Shown: positions 1-6,918, numbered from the stretch's first letter. The stretch is DNA of 20,884 bases from Bacteroidales bacterium (GCA_017651645.1 JAGCCO010000007.1:1-20884); one strand, 5' to 3'. A program made the numbers and translations. Notes: generated from the letters alone by a model not told the origin.

Positions 1-439
1 TGCCTCCCCAAAGCTGTGCGGTAAAGCAGACAGGCAGGGTGCTCGTCCTCGTTCCTGCGGGCGAACACTCTGCCTGTCTGCAACACCGCCCAGCGCCGCG
101 CGACGGCCTGCCACTACTTCTAAATCGCCCTGGGCAAGAGTCTCGCGGTCGAGGGCATCATCATTTTTCTTTTGGCCCTTGCTCCGCTGAGACACTTGCC
201 CAGGTCGGCCTCATCGGGCTTGTAGGCGGCTCGCCTGCATGAAAGTCTACTGAAAGGCCGTCGCGCCTTACCCACAGCTGAAGCTTTATGATGGGCAAAA
301 ACCCCGCCAGCGGCTGTCTCAACTGCTATCTTAAAGCTTCTACGGACTTAAAGCCATCCATCCAACCCCTCATTGCGGACTCGATCCGCAACCTCAAACC
401 GTCGTAAGTACGATAGCAAGAAAGTACAAAAAACGAAAA
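1..439. other. Non-coding stretch left of the T9SS gene
   Basis: I see no convincing gene here. Short open frames exist but have no recognisable motif and no promoter or leader like those of the real genes. The stretch is GC-rich and holds two inverted repeats: a perfect 12-bp pair at 26-37 and 70-81, and a 9-bp pair at 280-288 and 332-340. It looks like part of the mobile element, because the hydrolase remainder expected outside the element's left end is not found in it. Confidence 0.5.
26..81. repeat. 12-bp inverted repeat, 32-nt loop
   Basis: GCAGACAGGCAG at 26-37 is the exact reverse complement of CTGCCTGTCTGC at 70-81. A third copy of the right arm occurs at 7627-7638, in the hairpin-rich block before the integrase. 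Role unknown. Confidence 0.6.
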
Positions 440-1867
440 CTATTCTCTCACCACCTCTCTCACCACATATTTTTTCCCTTCAGCATCCGTTATCCGAAGC
501 AAATAAACCCCTTGTGGTAAGCCCGAAACGCCGATTGCATTCATGCTTCGCACAGTTTTCACCAACTGTCCCAAAACATTGTAAACTTTCACGTCAACTG
601 CATCAATTCCACTAATGTGAACAATGTCCGTTGTAGGATTAGGAAAAACCACAATGTTGACGTTTTCACATTGGTCTTCAACACTGGTCAAGTCATAATT
701 TGCGAAAATGGGTAATCCGTGATTGAAGCCTGTGGTATCTGCACACCAATGGAGATAGTCCTCGCTGTTGGGCTGGTTATCAATCCAAAGGTTCAGCACC
801 TCGACCAAATCATTTGTTGTTGTACCTCCTATGGCGATTGGATTCATAAGTTGCCAATCGTCGTTTTCAATGTCAAATTCCGACACATCTTGAAACGTTC
901 CGCCATAGCCAGGACTATCATCGAATTGCCATACTTGCGGCATCTTGTTGTAATAACAATTTTCAGCAACACCATCTTCATTATCGGCTGCCACACCATT
1001 ACGAGGAGCAATGGAGGAATAAAACGGAAATGCGACCAACTCTCCCCAAAAGGAATAGCAATTCTTAATTGACGCATCATTTATACTGGCTATACCTGAG
1101 GCCTCGTACCAATATGGCCATTGCAGTGTGTCAATAATGGATGCACAATTCATAATCACACCCTGATTGATGTCACAAATTCCGCACCCATAATCCGTTT
1201 CATACTTGAAATCATAATGAACCATACAGTTTGTCACCGATGAACCTGATAAAACCTCAACAAACAGACCACCGACATTAGTTCTGAAATCCAAGCAATG
1301 AACATAACAATCGTTTGCTTTAGAACTTTCATCCAACATATAAGCGAGCAATCCACATCTGCCATATCCTGCTGTCTCATAATAAAAATCAAGTCTGCAA
1401 TTATCAATGACAACATTGCGAATTTCTCCACTTATGATATTACCGAACAACCCAACATATGAAATATCAAAGTCTTTTGAAAGTATCATATTGTTAATCA
1501 GGTGTTGTTTTCCGTCAAAGACTCCTTTGAAATAATGATTATCCTCATAAACACCGTTCCATATATATGTTGCAATGGGAGTCCAAGCATGTCCTGTCAA
1601 ATCAATGTTTTCCTCCAAATAGACTGTCCGATTCTCAAACTCCTCCGCATCCTGACCGTGGAGGCCGTTACTCAGCACCGAAAGCCATGCTAAACCCTCG
1701 GCGGTGTAGATATGCACATTGCCTTCGAAGTCTGTTACATAACCTTCAGGCTGCGCGTTCACAACATCAGTCCACAAGTCTGAAGGCCAATCTTTACTTT
1801 GTGCATGTGTCATTACCACTCCAGTAATCAATAGCACATACAAAACACTAAACCTGATAATCTTCAT
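440..1867 (-). CDS. Secreted GLUG-like protein with T9SS type A sorting domain
   Basis: Predicted cell-surface or secreted protein of 475 residues. The N-terminus is a signal peptide of about 23 residues ending near THAQS. The middle (about 30-300) has GLUG/adhesin-type repeats: an IYTAEGLAWL opening, NIDLTGHAWTPIA, F-x-GVFDGKQH and YVGLFGNIISGEIRNVVI, followed by cysteine-rich pieces with N-C motifs. The last 75 residues form a type A type IX secretion tail (FPNPTTD, VYNVLGQLVKT, GLPQGVYLLRI), which directs export through the outer membrane and cleavage or anchoring. I chose the ATG at 1865-1867 over the GTG one codon upstream. A canonical Bacteroidota promoter lies 20-50 bp upstream. Substrate or ligand unknown. 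It is monocistronic and appears to be cargo of the mobile element. Confidence 0.85.
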   Translation of the reverse strand: MKIIRFSVLYVLLITGVVMTHAQSKDWPSDLWTDVVNAQPEGYVTDFEGNVHIYTAEGLAWLSVLSNGLHGQDAEEFENRTVYLEENIDLTGHAWTPIATYIWNGVYEDNHYFKGVFDGKQHLINNMILSKDFDISYVGLFGNIISGEIRNVVIDNCRLDFYYETAGYGRCGLLAYMLDESSKANDCYVHCLDFRTNVGGLFVEVLSGSSVTNCMVHYDFKYETDYGCGICDINQGVIMNCASIIDTLQWPYWYEASGIASINDASIKNCYSFWGELVAFPFYSSIAPRNGVAADNEDGVAENCYYNKMPQVWQFDDSPGYGGTFQDVSEFDIENDDWQLMNPIAIGGTTTNDLVEVLNLWIDNQPNSEDYLHWCADTTGFNHGLPIFANYDLTSVEDQCENVNIVVFPNPTTDIVHISGIDAVDVKVYNVLGQLVKTVRSMNAIGVSGLPQGVYLLRITDAEGKKYVVREVVRE

Positions 1868-1888
1868 CACATAAGTCTTTAATCGCTA

Positions 1889-1919
1889 CAAAAATACAAC
1901 TTTTCCCAATTTGAACAAA
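1889..1919 (-). promoter_or_regulatory. Bacteroidota-type promoter of the T9SS gene
   Basis: On the minus strand, TTTG (1919-1916) is followed after 19 bp by TATTTTTG (1896-1889), an exact match to the -33/-7 consensus TTTG / TAnnTTTG. The ATG lies about 21 bp downstream. Confidence 0.75.
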
Positions 1920-2054
1920 CAACTTGCTTCTCCAACCGCACAACCCACCCAATAAAAACCGAGGGGGAAATCGGTGTTCCCTGCGTCGCCGCTTCTTGCG
2001 CCTGCCTTGGTGTGTGCAAGGCTATAACGAGCGCTGATGAAAACAAAATGCTGA

Positions 2055-2151
2055 GCTCCGCAAGCTCCGTGCGCTTTTGCTTTCATCGGCGGCCTTGCGC
2101 AACACCGCCGCTTCCTTCGTCTGTCCCGCGACACTCGCTCCGCAAGCTCCG
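2055..2151. repeat. Pair of 15-bp direct repeats with hairpin potential
   Basis: GCTCCGCAAGCTCCG occurs exactly at 2055-2069 and 2137-2151. In the first copy the flanking GA makes GAGCT-CCGCA-AGCTC, a small stem-loop. This resembles REP-type short palindromic repeats, but only two exact copies are visible. Confidence 0.55.
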
Positions 2152-2814
2152 CTGGCGCGGCTTCAGACGAGCGTCTTCGGCTCCAAGGCCAGCCGCTTTC
2201 GTGGCTCCTTGCTCGCTCGGGGCTTTCTTGGCCGCCCCCGTGACCCCCTAAGCGGAGCGTCCTGAAGGCCGCATCTTTTTGTCGGGTGCAGCCGCGCCCC
2301 TTTAGTTTTGCGCCCCTGCTTGGTCGCCCGCCCGGCGGTTCCCTTGTCGGTGCGCTAAAGCGCATCGTGTTTCGCGCCCTCATCGTTGCCACCTCTTCCC
2401 GCAAGGCTTCCGCTGGTGCCTGCCTCTTCGGGACGCGCCGCCGCAAAAGGCACGCCCGCCGCCGCTTCGGATTGTAACCGTGCGCGGACACCTGTCGGGC
2501 GGGTCGGGCTCCCTGGCGCGAACGGGGCGCAGTCGTTCTCATCGCAGTCGTAGTTCTTAGGCGCAGTGTTTGTCGTTCTGCTGAAACTCCCGCGTAAGTA
2601 GGCCGCAGGCGCTTTTCCCCCTCGGTTTTTCCTACCCACAGGCCGTGCCACCGTCACCCCCGACCAACCACCCCGAAGTTCAGGTCAGGTCGGTCGCTCA
2701 GCAAGCTTCGCTCCCTGTACCACCTCGTCCCCAACCGCCGCCCTAAAATTTGGAAAGGGGTTTGTCGTTAAGGCTTAATGTCTCATTCAATGGGTAACGG
2801 TGCTTAAAAAATGC

Positions 2815-2882
2815 CAAGTCCCTAAATAAACTCCGCCCCGCTATCGCGGGTCTCCGTTTGCCGTTAGGGAACTTGCTTTTTT
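2815..2882 (+). terminator. Long nested hairpin followed by a T-run
   Basis: CAAGTCCCTAA (2815-2825) pairs with TTAGGGAACTTG (2864-2875) with one bulged base. An inner CCCGC/GCGGG stem sits between them, and CTTTTTT follows directly. This is the layout of an intrinsic terminator or the 3' end of a structured RNA read on the plus strand. No plus-strand gene lies upstream. Confidence 0.5.
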
Positions 2883-3063
2883 AACCACCTCGTTGTCAGC
2901 ATTTCGCGCAATCGTCTCATTCCTTCAGAGTGAAGAAACAGAAAAGCCCTCCACCGTTATGGCGAGGACTTTCCCAAAAAAAATGAAAAAAATGTATGTT
3001 CTTTGATGACTTTCTTTGTGGTCCGGTAGGCAGTCCCGAAGTCCCGCAGTCTCGTGTCCCGCG

Positions 3064-3426
3064 TCATCGAAGCTCGAAGTGGCACTTGTCGACGAACGTC
3101 TTCCAGTGGCCACCCCAGACGATTTCGGTGTCCTGGTCTCTGGCCACCTGAAACATCAGGTCGGCCAACTCTTCAAACCTGGACCAGTCCACCTGTTTCC
3201 GATTCATCGTCAGAGGGTACAGGTCGACCGCTTTCCCTGTGAGGTGCTTGCTGTTCATCGTCCGCGATTTGCCCTGCCTCACATACTCGCGCTGCTGCTC
3301 CTTCGTTCGCAGCCCTTCCGACACGTTGAAGGGGTACGAACACCGCGCAGCGCACTCAATCACGATGGCCTTCAGGCGCTCATCCACGCCCTCTAGCCTC
3401 TCTAATGACAACTTGCTTAATTCCAT
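3064..3426 (-). CDS. M15 family endolysin-like peptidase
   Basis: Predicted peptidoglycan endopeptidase of the M15 (VanY / phage L-alanyl-D-glutamate or D-Ala-D-Ala peptidase) type, 120 residues. The zinc motif is complete: SKHLTGKAVDLYP gives His61 and Asp68, and CHFEL near the C-terminus gives His116. SEGLRTKEQQ (36-45) is the usual substrate-side segment. There is no signal peptide and no cell-wall-binding domain, so it is a single-domain cytoplasmic endolysin that needs help to cross the inner membrane. The start is supported by AAAGGAG about 8 nt upstream of ATG. It lies 123 bp downstream of the nuclease gene on the same strand. Peptide-bond specificity cannot be told from sequence. Confidence 0.85.
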   Translation of the reverse strand: MELSKLSLERLEGVDERLKAIVIECAARCSYPFNVSEGLRTKEQQREYVRQGKSRTMNSKHLTGKAVDLYPLTMNRKQVDWSRFEELADLMFQVARDQDTEIVWGGHWKTFVDKCHFELR

Positions 3427-3459
3427 AACTTGTTCTCCTTTCTTTTGTTCCGTCCTTTT

Positions 3460-3500
3460 TCCCCTTTTGAAATCGAAGATTCGACGTAGTCAAAGGGGGT
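3460..3500 (-). terminator. Stem-loop between nuclease and M15 genes
   Basis: CCCCTTTTGA pairs with TCAAAGGGGG with one mismatch, and an inner TCGAA/TTCGA stem caps it. It sits between the nuclease and peptidase genes and could attenuate read-through or stabilise an mRNA end. No clear T-run. Confidence 0.35.
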
Positions 3501-3520
3501 GGCCGCAGGCCGGGGAATTC

Positions 3521-3550
3521 ATTCCTCATTCAGCATTCCTCATTCAGCAT
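3521..3550. repeat. Two tandem 14-bp units beside the nuclease stop codon
   Basis: ATTCCTCATTCAGC occurs twice in perfect tandem (3521-3534 and 3535-3548), ending against the stop codon of the nuclease gene. Similar cattc-type sequence occurs near 20676-20698, so this looks like a lineage-wide intergenic microsatellite. Confidence 0.7.
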
Positions 3551-4170
3551 TAACGATATGCATCCCGTTCATACTTGCTCATCCTTCGCCATTCCCAAGG
3601 GGGAACGGCTCTGTCATCGCACCAAAGACCAAGTCCGGCCAGCTTCGCCTCAGCTTCCAGCTGAGCGTATAAGGGATTGCCGTCGACTTCCTTATAATGC
3701 CAGGCTAAACCCTCCTTCAGCATTTCCGCGCCGATGTCCGCGCCGTCCTGATAGGCCGTCGCTATCCATCGCCCGTACATGTCACGCTGCTTCAGCTTCA
3801 GGCCTACGGCCTTCCCGCTGATGAGCCACTGCAGGTGCAGTGTGGCCACGTCCCCATAGAACTGCCCACGCTCAGGCGCGTCGATGCCGTTGATGCGGAC
3901 CACAATCTTGGTCAGCTGCACCATCCACGGATTGACACCGGGGTTGTAGGCTGTCTTAGGGTTCTGAATCACATGTCCTTCAAAGGTGTCGCCGTCGATG
4001 ACGCGCTCCACCTTCAGCATGACACCGACAGTGTCGCTTCCTGAAAGGCACTTTGTCACGTTCGCCGCTACGCGGCTCCCGCCCGCAGGCGGTCTGCTTT
4101 CTCTCACTTCGTTCTGGCAACTGCAAGAAAGCATAAGAAGCGCAACTGCCAGCACCATTAGTCTTTTCAT
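3550..4170 (-). CDS. Lipoprotein thermonuclease (SNase-like)
   Basis: Predicted exported nuclease of the staphylococcal-nuclease fold, 206 residues, probably cleaving DNA and RNA with Ca2+. The N-terminus is a lipoprotein signal with Cys16 as the likely lipidated residue. The SNase domain spans about 50-190. VIDGDTF supplies Asp59 and Asp61, VRINGIDAPE supplies Arg92, Asp97 and Glu100, and DMYGR supplies Arg134, so the catalytic Arg/Glu/Arg set and calcium ligands are all present. The C-terminus has the family pattern AGLGLW. It begins 257 bp from the first DUF6266 gene and is divergent from it. Membrane-anchored nucleases of this family can degrade foreign or released DNA. A role in this island is inference. 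Confidence 0.88.
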   Translation of the reverse strand: MKRLMVLAVALLMLSCSCQNEVRESRPPAGGSRVAANVTKCLSGSDTVGVMLKVERVIDGDTFEGHVIQNPKTAYNPGVNPWMVQLTKIVVRINGIDAPERGQFYGDVATLHLQWLISGKAVGLKLKQRDMYGRWIATAYQDGADIGAEMLKEGLAWHYKEVDGNPLYAQLEAEAKLAGLGLWCDDRAVPPWEWRRMSKYERDAYR

Positions 4171-4194
4171 AATCTAATTGTTTTAGTACCAGCG

Positions 4195-4202
4195 CAAAAG
4201 TA
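4195..4202 (-). promoter_or_regulatory. -7 element for the nuclease gene
   Basis: TACTTTTG on the minus strand matches TAnnTTTG and lies 25 bp upstream of the nuclease ATG. No good TTTG box is seen at the usual distance. Confidence 0.45.
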
Positions 4203-4228
4203 TTACAAATAATCCCCACAGAATCCTA

Positions 4229-4268
4229 TCAAAATCGGTCAAAATCAATCAAAAACAATCAAGAAACC
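4229..4268. promoter_or_regulatory. Phased A-tracts between divergent genes
   Basis: Four A-tracts begin at 4231, 4241, 4251 and 4261, exactly 10 bp apart, each preceded by TC. A-tracts in helical phase bend DNA. They lie between the two divergent -7 elements, where curvature or an UP-like contact could affect both promoters. Confidence 0.6.
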
Positions 4269-4289
4269 ACCCTTCCGCCGCAATCCGCT

Positions 4290-4297
4290 TATTTTTG
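4290..4297 (+). promoter_or_regulatory. -7 element for the DUF6266 genes
   Basis: TATTTTTG matches the Bacteroidota -7 consensus and lies 130 bp upstream of the first DUF6266 ATG, implying a leader of roughly 120 nt. No convincing -33 box. Confidence 0.4.
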
Positions 4298-4427
4298 CCC
4301 TGCCGCCGCCAAATAACAGGCTGAGCCGCAGAGGAAAAACAATATAAAGATTATGATCTGCCGCGCTGCCCATGATGGTGATGGCCAGTAATTAACTTAT
4401 TCACTAACCCCTAAAAACTTACAAATC

Positions 4428-5096
4428 ATGGGTAAAATCAAGCAAGGAATCCTCGGTGGGTTCAAAGGAAAAGTCGGTACCGTCATCGGTGCCAGCTGGA
4501 ACGGCATCTCTTACATGCGCGGCATAGCGCAATCCGTGAGAAACGCCAACACTCCGGCGCAACAGAAGCAACGCGCCTTCTTCAAAGAGGTCATGGACTT
4601 GGTCGGCCAGCTCTCTGACGAGCAGATGGCCTTCCTGGTCCCGTCCGCGCCCAAGGGCATGACCCGTCGCAATCTGCTCGCGCAGCAAATCGCTGCCGTG
4701 GCAGTTGACAACGGCGACACCAAGAGCGTCGACCTGGGCAACATCAACTCCCTCGGCAATGCGGCTACCGCCGACATGCCGGATGTCACCATCGCCGCAG
4801 CTGGTGAGAACCTGACCGTCTCTTGGAACGGCGACAGCGACTTCCGCGCTGAGCACGGGGAGGAGTACCCGACCGTCTTCGTGGTCAATGTCACGAAAAA
4901 GAAGGTCTATCTGGTCAACTCCACCGCTGCCCTCGGCAACACGGGTGCCCAGTCGTTCAATGTCGGCCTGGCCGCCTACGGCGAAGCCACCGACACCTTC
5001 AGCGGCTTCATGATGGCCACGGGCTCCAAGATTGCCCTCGTCGGCTTCGGTACCATGAGCGTGACCAAACGCCCTGCCCGTCCGAAGAAGAACTAA
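4428..5096 (+). CDS. DUF6266 family protein, copy 1
   Basis: 222-residue protein of the Bacteroidota family DUF6266, function unknown. The family signature is the N-terminus MGKIKQGILGGFKGKVGTV with NGISYMRG, rich in Gly and Lys. A helical, Gln-rich middle (about 40-90) includes GMTRRN. The C-terminal half looks beta-rich: VTIAAAGENLTVSW, then YPTVFVVNVTKKKVYLVNST and AQSFNVGLAAYGEATDTFSG. There is no signal peptide or membrane segment. It ends before an intrinsic terminator. A leader resembling cctaaaa-ct-a-aaatc precedes the ATG, as in the next copy. It is nearly identical in the C-terminal part to copy 2. Confidence 0.85.
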   Translation: MGKIKQGILGGFKGKVGTVIGASWNGISYMRGIAQSVRNANTPAQQKQRAFFKEVMDLVGQLSDEQMAFLVPSAPKGMTRRNLLAQQIAAVAVDNGDTKSVDLGNINSLGNAATADMPDVTIAAAGENLTVSWNGDSDFRAEHGEEYPTVFVVNVTKKKVYLVNSTAALGNTGAQSFNVGLAAYGEATDTFSGFMMATGSKIALVGFGTMSVTKRPARPKKN

Positions 5097-5116
5097 ACTC
5101 TTCCAGGACACGTCCC

Positions 5117-5145
5117 AAAAAGCCGCCCTTCGGGACGGCTTTTTT
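5117..5145 (+). terminator. Intrinsic terminator after DUF6266 copy 1
   Basis: AAAAAGCCGCCC pairs with GGACGGCTTTTT around a TTCG tetraloop with one mismatch, followed by a T-run. It separates copy 1 from copies 2 and 3, so those need their own promoter or read-through. Confidence 0.85.
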
Positions 5146-5182
5146 AAGGGCTTCTTCGGTACGCGTCTGGTAGGGACCAAGT

Positions 5183-5203
5183 TCGTACCAACCTCGTACC
5201 AAC
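5183..5203. repeat. Two 10-bp direct repeats, 11-bp period
   Basis: TCGTACCAAC at 5183-5192 and 5194-5203, upstream of DUF6266 copy 2. A weaker third unit (tagggaccaa) precedes them. The spacing matches the pair of CCGTGTCAAC repeats upstream of the integrase (9561-9581). Confidence 0.55.
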
Positions 5204-5248
5204 TTCGCAAAATCAAAGTCGAGTAAAAAACACCTAAAACTGAAAATC

Positions 5249-5932
5249 ATGGGAAAAATCAAACAGGGAATCTTGGGCGGTTTCAAAGGCAAGGTCGGCA
5301 CCGTCATCGGTGCCAGCTGGAACGGTATCGCCTATATGAAAGGACTCCCGCAATCGCAGAAAGACCCGAAGACCGCTGCACAGTTGGCGCAGCGCAACTT
5401 CTTCAGGGAAGTCCAGGATCTCGTCGGACAACTGACCGCCGAGCAACTGGCCTTCCTGTTCCCGTCATCCCCTTCGGGCATGACCCGACGCAACGCCATC
5501 GTCCAGCAGCTTTGCGCCAACCCTCTCATCGAGGCCGACGGCAAGCATGTGGACTTGGCCAACATCAACTCCCTCGGCAATGCGCCGACCGCCGACATGC
5601 CGGATGTCTCGGTTGCCGCCGATGGCGACAGCCTCGCCGTCTCTTGGGACGGTGACAGTGACTTCCGCACCGAACACGCCGACGAATACCCCACGGTATT
5701 CGTGGCCAATGTCACCAAGAAGAAGATCTTCCTGGTCAATTCCACCGCCGTCATCGGCAGCACGGGTGCCCAGTCCTTCAGTGTCGGCCTGGCCGCCTAC
5801 GGCGAAGCCACCGACACCTTCAGCGGCTTCATGATGGCCACGGGTTCAAAAATCGTCCTCGTCGGCTTCGGCACATTAGCTGTGGCCAAGCGTCCAGCCC
5901 GTCAGGGTCGCAACCCTCGCACGGGTCATTAA
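5249..5932 (+). CDS. DUF6266 family protein, copy 2
   Basis: 227-residue paralogue of copy 1 with the same N-terminal signature (MGKIKQGILGGFKGKVGTVI, NGIAYMKG), the same GMTRRN motif and the same beta-rich C-terminal half. A 63-bp block (5782-5844) is identical in DNA to 4961-5023 of copy 1, pointing to recent duplication or gene conversion. The middle differs more, with LCANPLIEADGKHVDL here against IAAVAVDNGDTKSVDL in copy 1. The last residues (RQGRNPRTGH) diverge. The next copy starts 32 bp after the stop with no terminator between, so copies 2 and 3 and the two membrane genes probably share a transcript. Function unknown. Confidence 0.85.
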   Translation: MGKIKQGILGGFKGKVGTVIGASWNGIAYMKGLPQSQKDPKTAAQLAQRNFFREVQDLVGQLTAEQLAFLFPSSPSGMTRRNAIVQQLCANPLIEADGKHVDLANINSLGNAPTADMPDVSVAADGDSLAVSWDGDSDFRTEHADEYPTVFVANVTKKKIFLVNSTAVIGSTGAQSFSVGLAAYGEATDTFSGFMMATGSKIVLVGFGTLAVAKRPARQGRNPRTGH

Positions 5933-5964
5933 ACACAATGTCTAACCTCTAAAACAGTAAGATT

Positions 5965-6648
5965 ATGGGAAAAATCAAGCAAGGGATCCTCGGAGGTTTC
6001 CGTGGTACCGTCGGAACCGTTGTAGGTTCCTCATGGAATGGCATTGCCTATATGAAGGGCAAGCCCCAGTCAGTCAAAAACCCGCGTTCTGACGCACAGG
6101 TGCAGCAGCGCACCTTCTTCAAGGAAGTCCAGGCACTCGTCACGCAGCTCACGGATGAGCAGCTTGCCTCGCTCTTTCCGTCCGTCACACGTGGCATGAC
6201 CCGCCGCAACATGCTCACCCGTCAGATTTCGGCCTGCGCCGACTACACCGACGACGTGAAGACATTCGACCTCGCACTTCTGGAGGGCATCGGCAACGGT
6301 GAGCGCATCGACTCGCCAATGTTGGAAAGCCTCGTTTCGGACATCGATGGCTCACTGGCCCTCTACGCCGAAGCTGCCGCAGCCGAGGCCATCGGCAAGC
6401 CTGCCGAGGCCAACATCATCGTGGTGGCCTACAACCTCACCCAAAAGAAGGTCGCCGTCTTCAACACCGATGTCACCGACACGAGTGATGGCGTGACCAT
6501 CCCCGTCGGCAGCTGGGCAGAGGAGGGCGACAGCATCCGTTTCTATCTCACCTACGCAACGAGTGGCCAAAATGTCTACCTGCGTGGCTTCGGCTCGTTC
6601 ATCATCAAGACGAGGCCCGAGAAGGTTGGCCGCAAAATCGGCAAGTAA
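5965..6648 (+). CDS. DUF6266 family protein, copy 3 (divergent C-terminus)
   Basis: 227-residue DUF6266 paralogue. The first 80 or so residues follow copies 1 and 2 (MGKIKQGILGGFRGTVGTVV, NGIAYMKG, ALVTQLTDEQL, GMTRRN). The second half is different in sequence, with an Ala/Glu-rich segment (LALYAEAAAAEAIGKPAEAN) before strands of similar pattern (IIVVAYNLTQKKVAVFNTDV), ending in GFGSFIIKTRP. A conserved N-terminal half with a variable C-terminal half suggests a constant assembly part and a variable working part (inference). It is followed after 6 bp by the coiled-coil membrane gene, so translation is probably coupled. Confidence 0.85.
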   Translation: MGKIKQGILGGFRGTVGTVVGSSWNGIAYMKGKPQSVKNPRSDAQVQQRTFFKEVQALVTQLTDEQLASLFPSVTRGMTRRNMLTRQISACADYTDDVKTFDLALLEGIGNGERIDSPMLESLVSDIDGSLALYAEAAAAEAIGKPAEANIIVVAYNLTQKKVAVFNTDVTDTSDGVTIPVGSWAEEGDSIRFYLTYATSGQNVYLRGFGSFIIKTRPEKVGRKIGK

Positions 6649-6654
6649 AAACGT

Positions 6655-6915
6655 ATGGCCATGAGCATCTTTGAATGGACTTCGTTGCTGCTTGCACCTC
6701 TGACGGGTGTGGCCTCATGGCTCGCCGCTACGCGGCTGCGTCAGAACCGCACCATCCGCGAGATGCAGCAGACCATCTTCAACCTGGTCGAGGAAAACAA
6801 GCGCGTCTATTCCGAGCTTACCGAGGCCCGACGGGAAATCGTCGGGCTCTCGGCTCAGGTCGCACAGCTCACGCTGGAGAACGCCGAACTGAAGCAGATG
6901 ATCGAAAACCTGTAA
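6655..6915 (+). CDS. Small membrane protein with coiled coil
   Basis: 86 residues: one hydrophobic segment at about 7-25 (WTSLLLAPLTGVASWLAA), then a long coiled coil (about 30-86) rich in Glu, Gln and Leu heptads. The Arg cluster right after the membrane segment suggests that the coiled coil is cytoplasmic by the positive-inside rule, opposite to a classical Rz inner spanin. It sits 6 bp after DUF6266 copy 3 and 3 bp before the lipoprotein gene, inside a tight operon. Two in-frame ATGs two codons apart could start it. Possible roles are a holin-like or spanin-partner protein. Function is not known. Confidence 0.75.
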   Translation: MAMSIFEWTSLLLAPLTGVASWLAATRLRQNRTIREMQQTIFNLVEENKRVYSELTEARREIVGLSAQVAQLTLENAELKQMIENL

Positions 6916-6918
6916 GCC

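Larger units (their letters stand above)
1920..3063. other. GC-rich, repeat-laden non-coding region
   Basis: About 1.1 kb without a supportable gene. Open frames are long only because GC-rich DNA has few stops. The best one, 1886-2542 minus, encodes an arginine- and alanine-rich low-complexity chain that runs through the T9SS promoter. The DNA contains an exact 15-bp direct repeat (2055-2069 and 2137-2151) that is itself a small hairpin motif, further GCTCCG/GCAAGC pieces, and a large hairpin with a T-run at 2815-2882. It could be mobile-element control or transfer DNA, or gene debris. Confidence 0.55.

Noticed and set aside
196..208. TTGCCCAGGTCGG, a 13-bp match to the junction at 9727-9739, as the left attachment site
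   Set aside because: The sequence to its left does not encode the missing hydrolase C-terminus, and the matching arm is the element's arm, not the host's. Likely chance or an unrelated copy.
1886..2542. 218-residue open frame on the minus strand
   Set aside because: Arg/Ala-rich low-complexity product, no motif, runs through the T9SS promoter, and lies in GC-rich DNA where stops are rare.
3016..3396. 126-residue plus-strand open frame
   Set aside because: It is the antisense shadow of the M15 peptidase, whose zinc motif and ribosome-binding site are clear.
4419..5216. 265-residue minus-strand open frame opposite DUF6266 copy 1
   Set aside because: Shadow of a recognised family gene. It also crosses the terminator.
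4428..6648. Diversity-generating retroelement or retron
   Set aside because: The related copies suggested template/variable repeats, but there is no reverse transcriptase gene and the differences are not adenine-specific.
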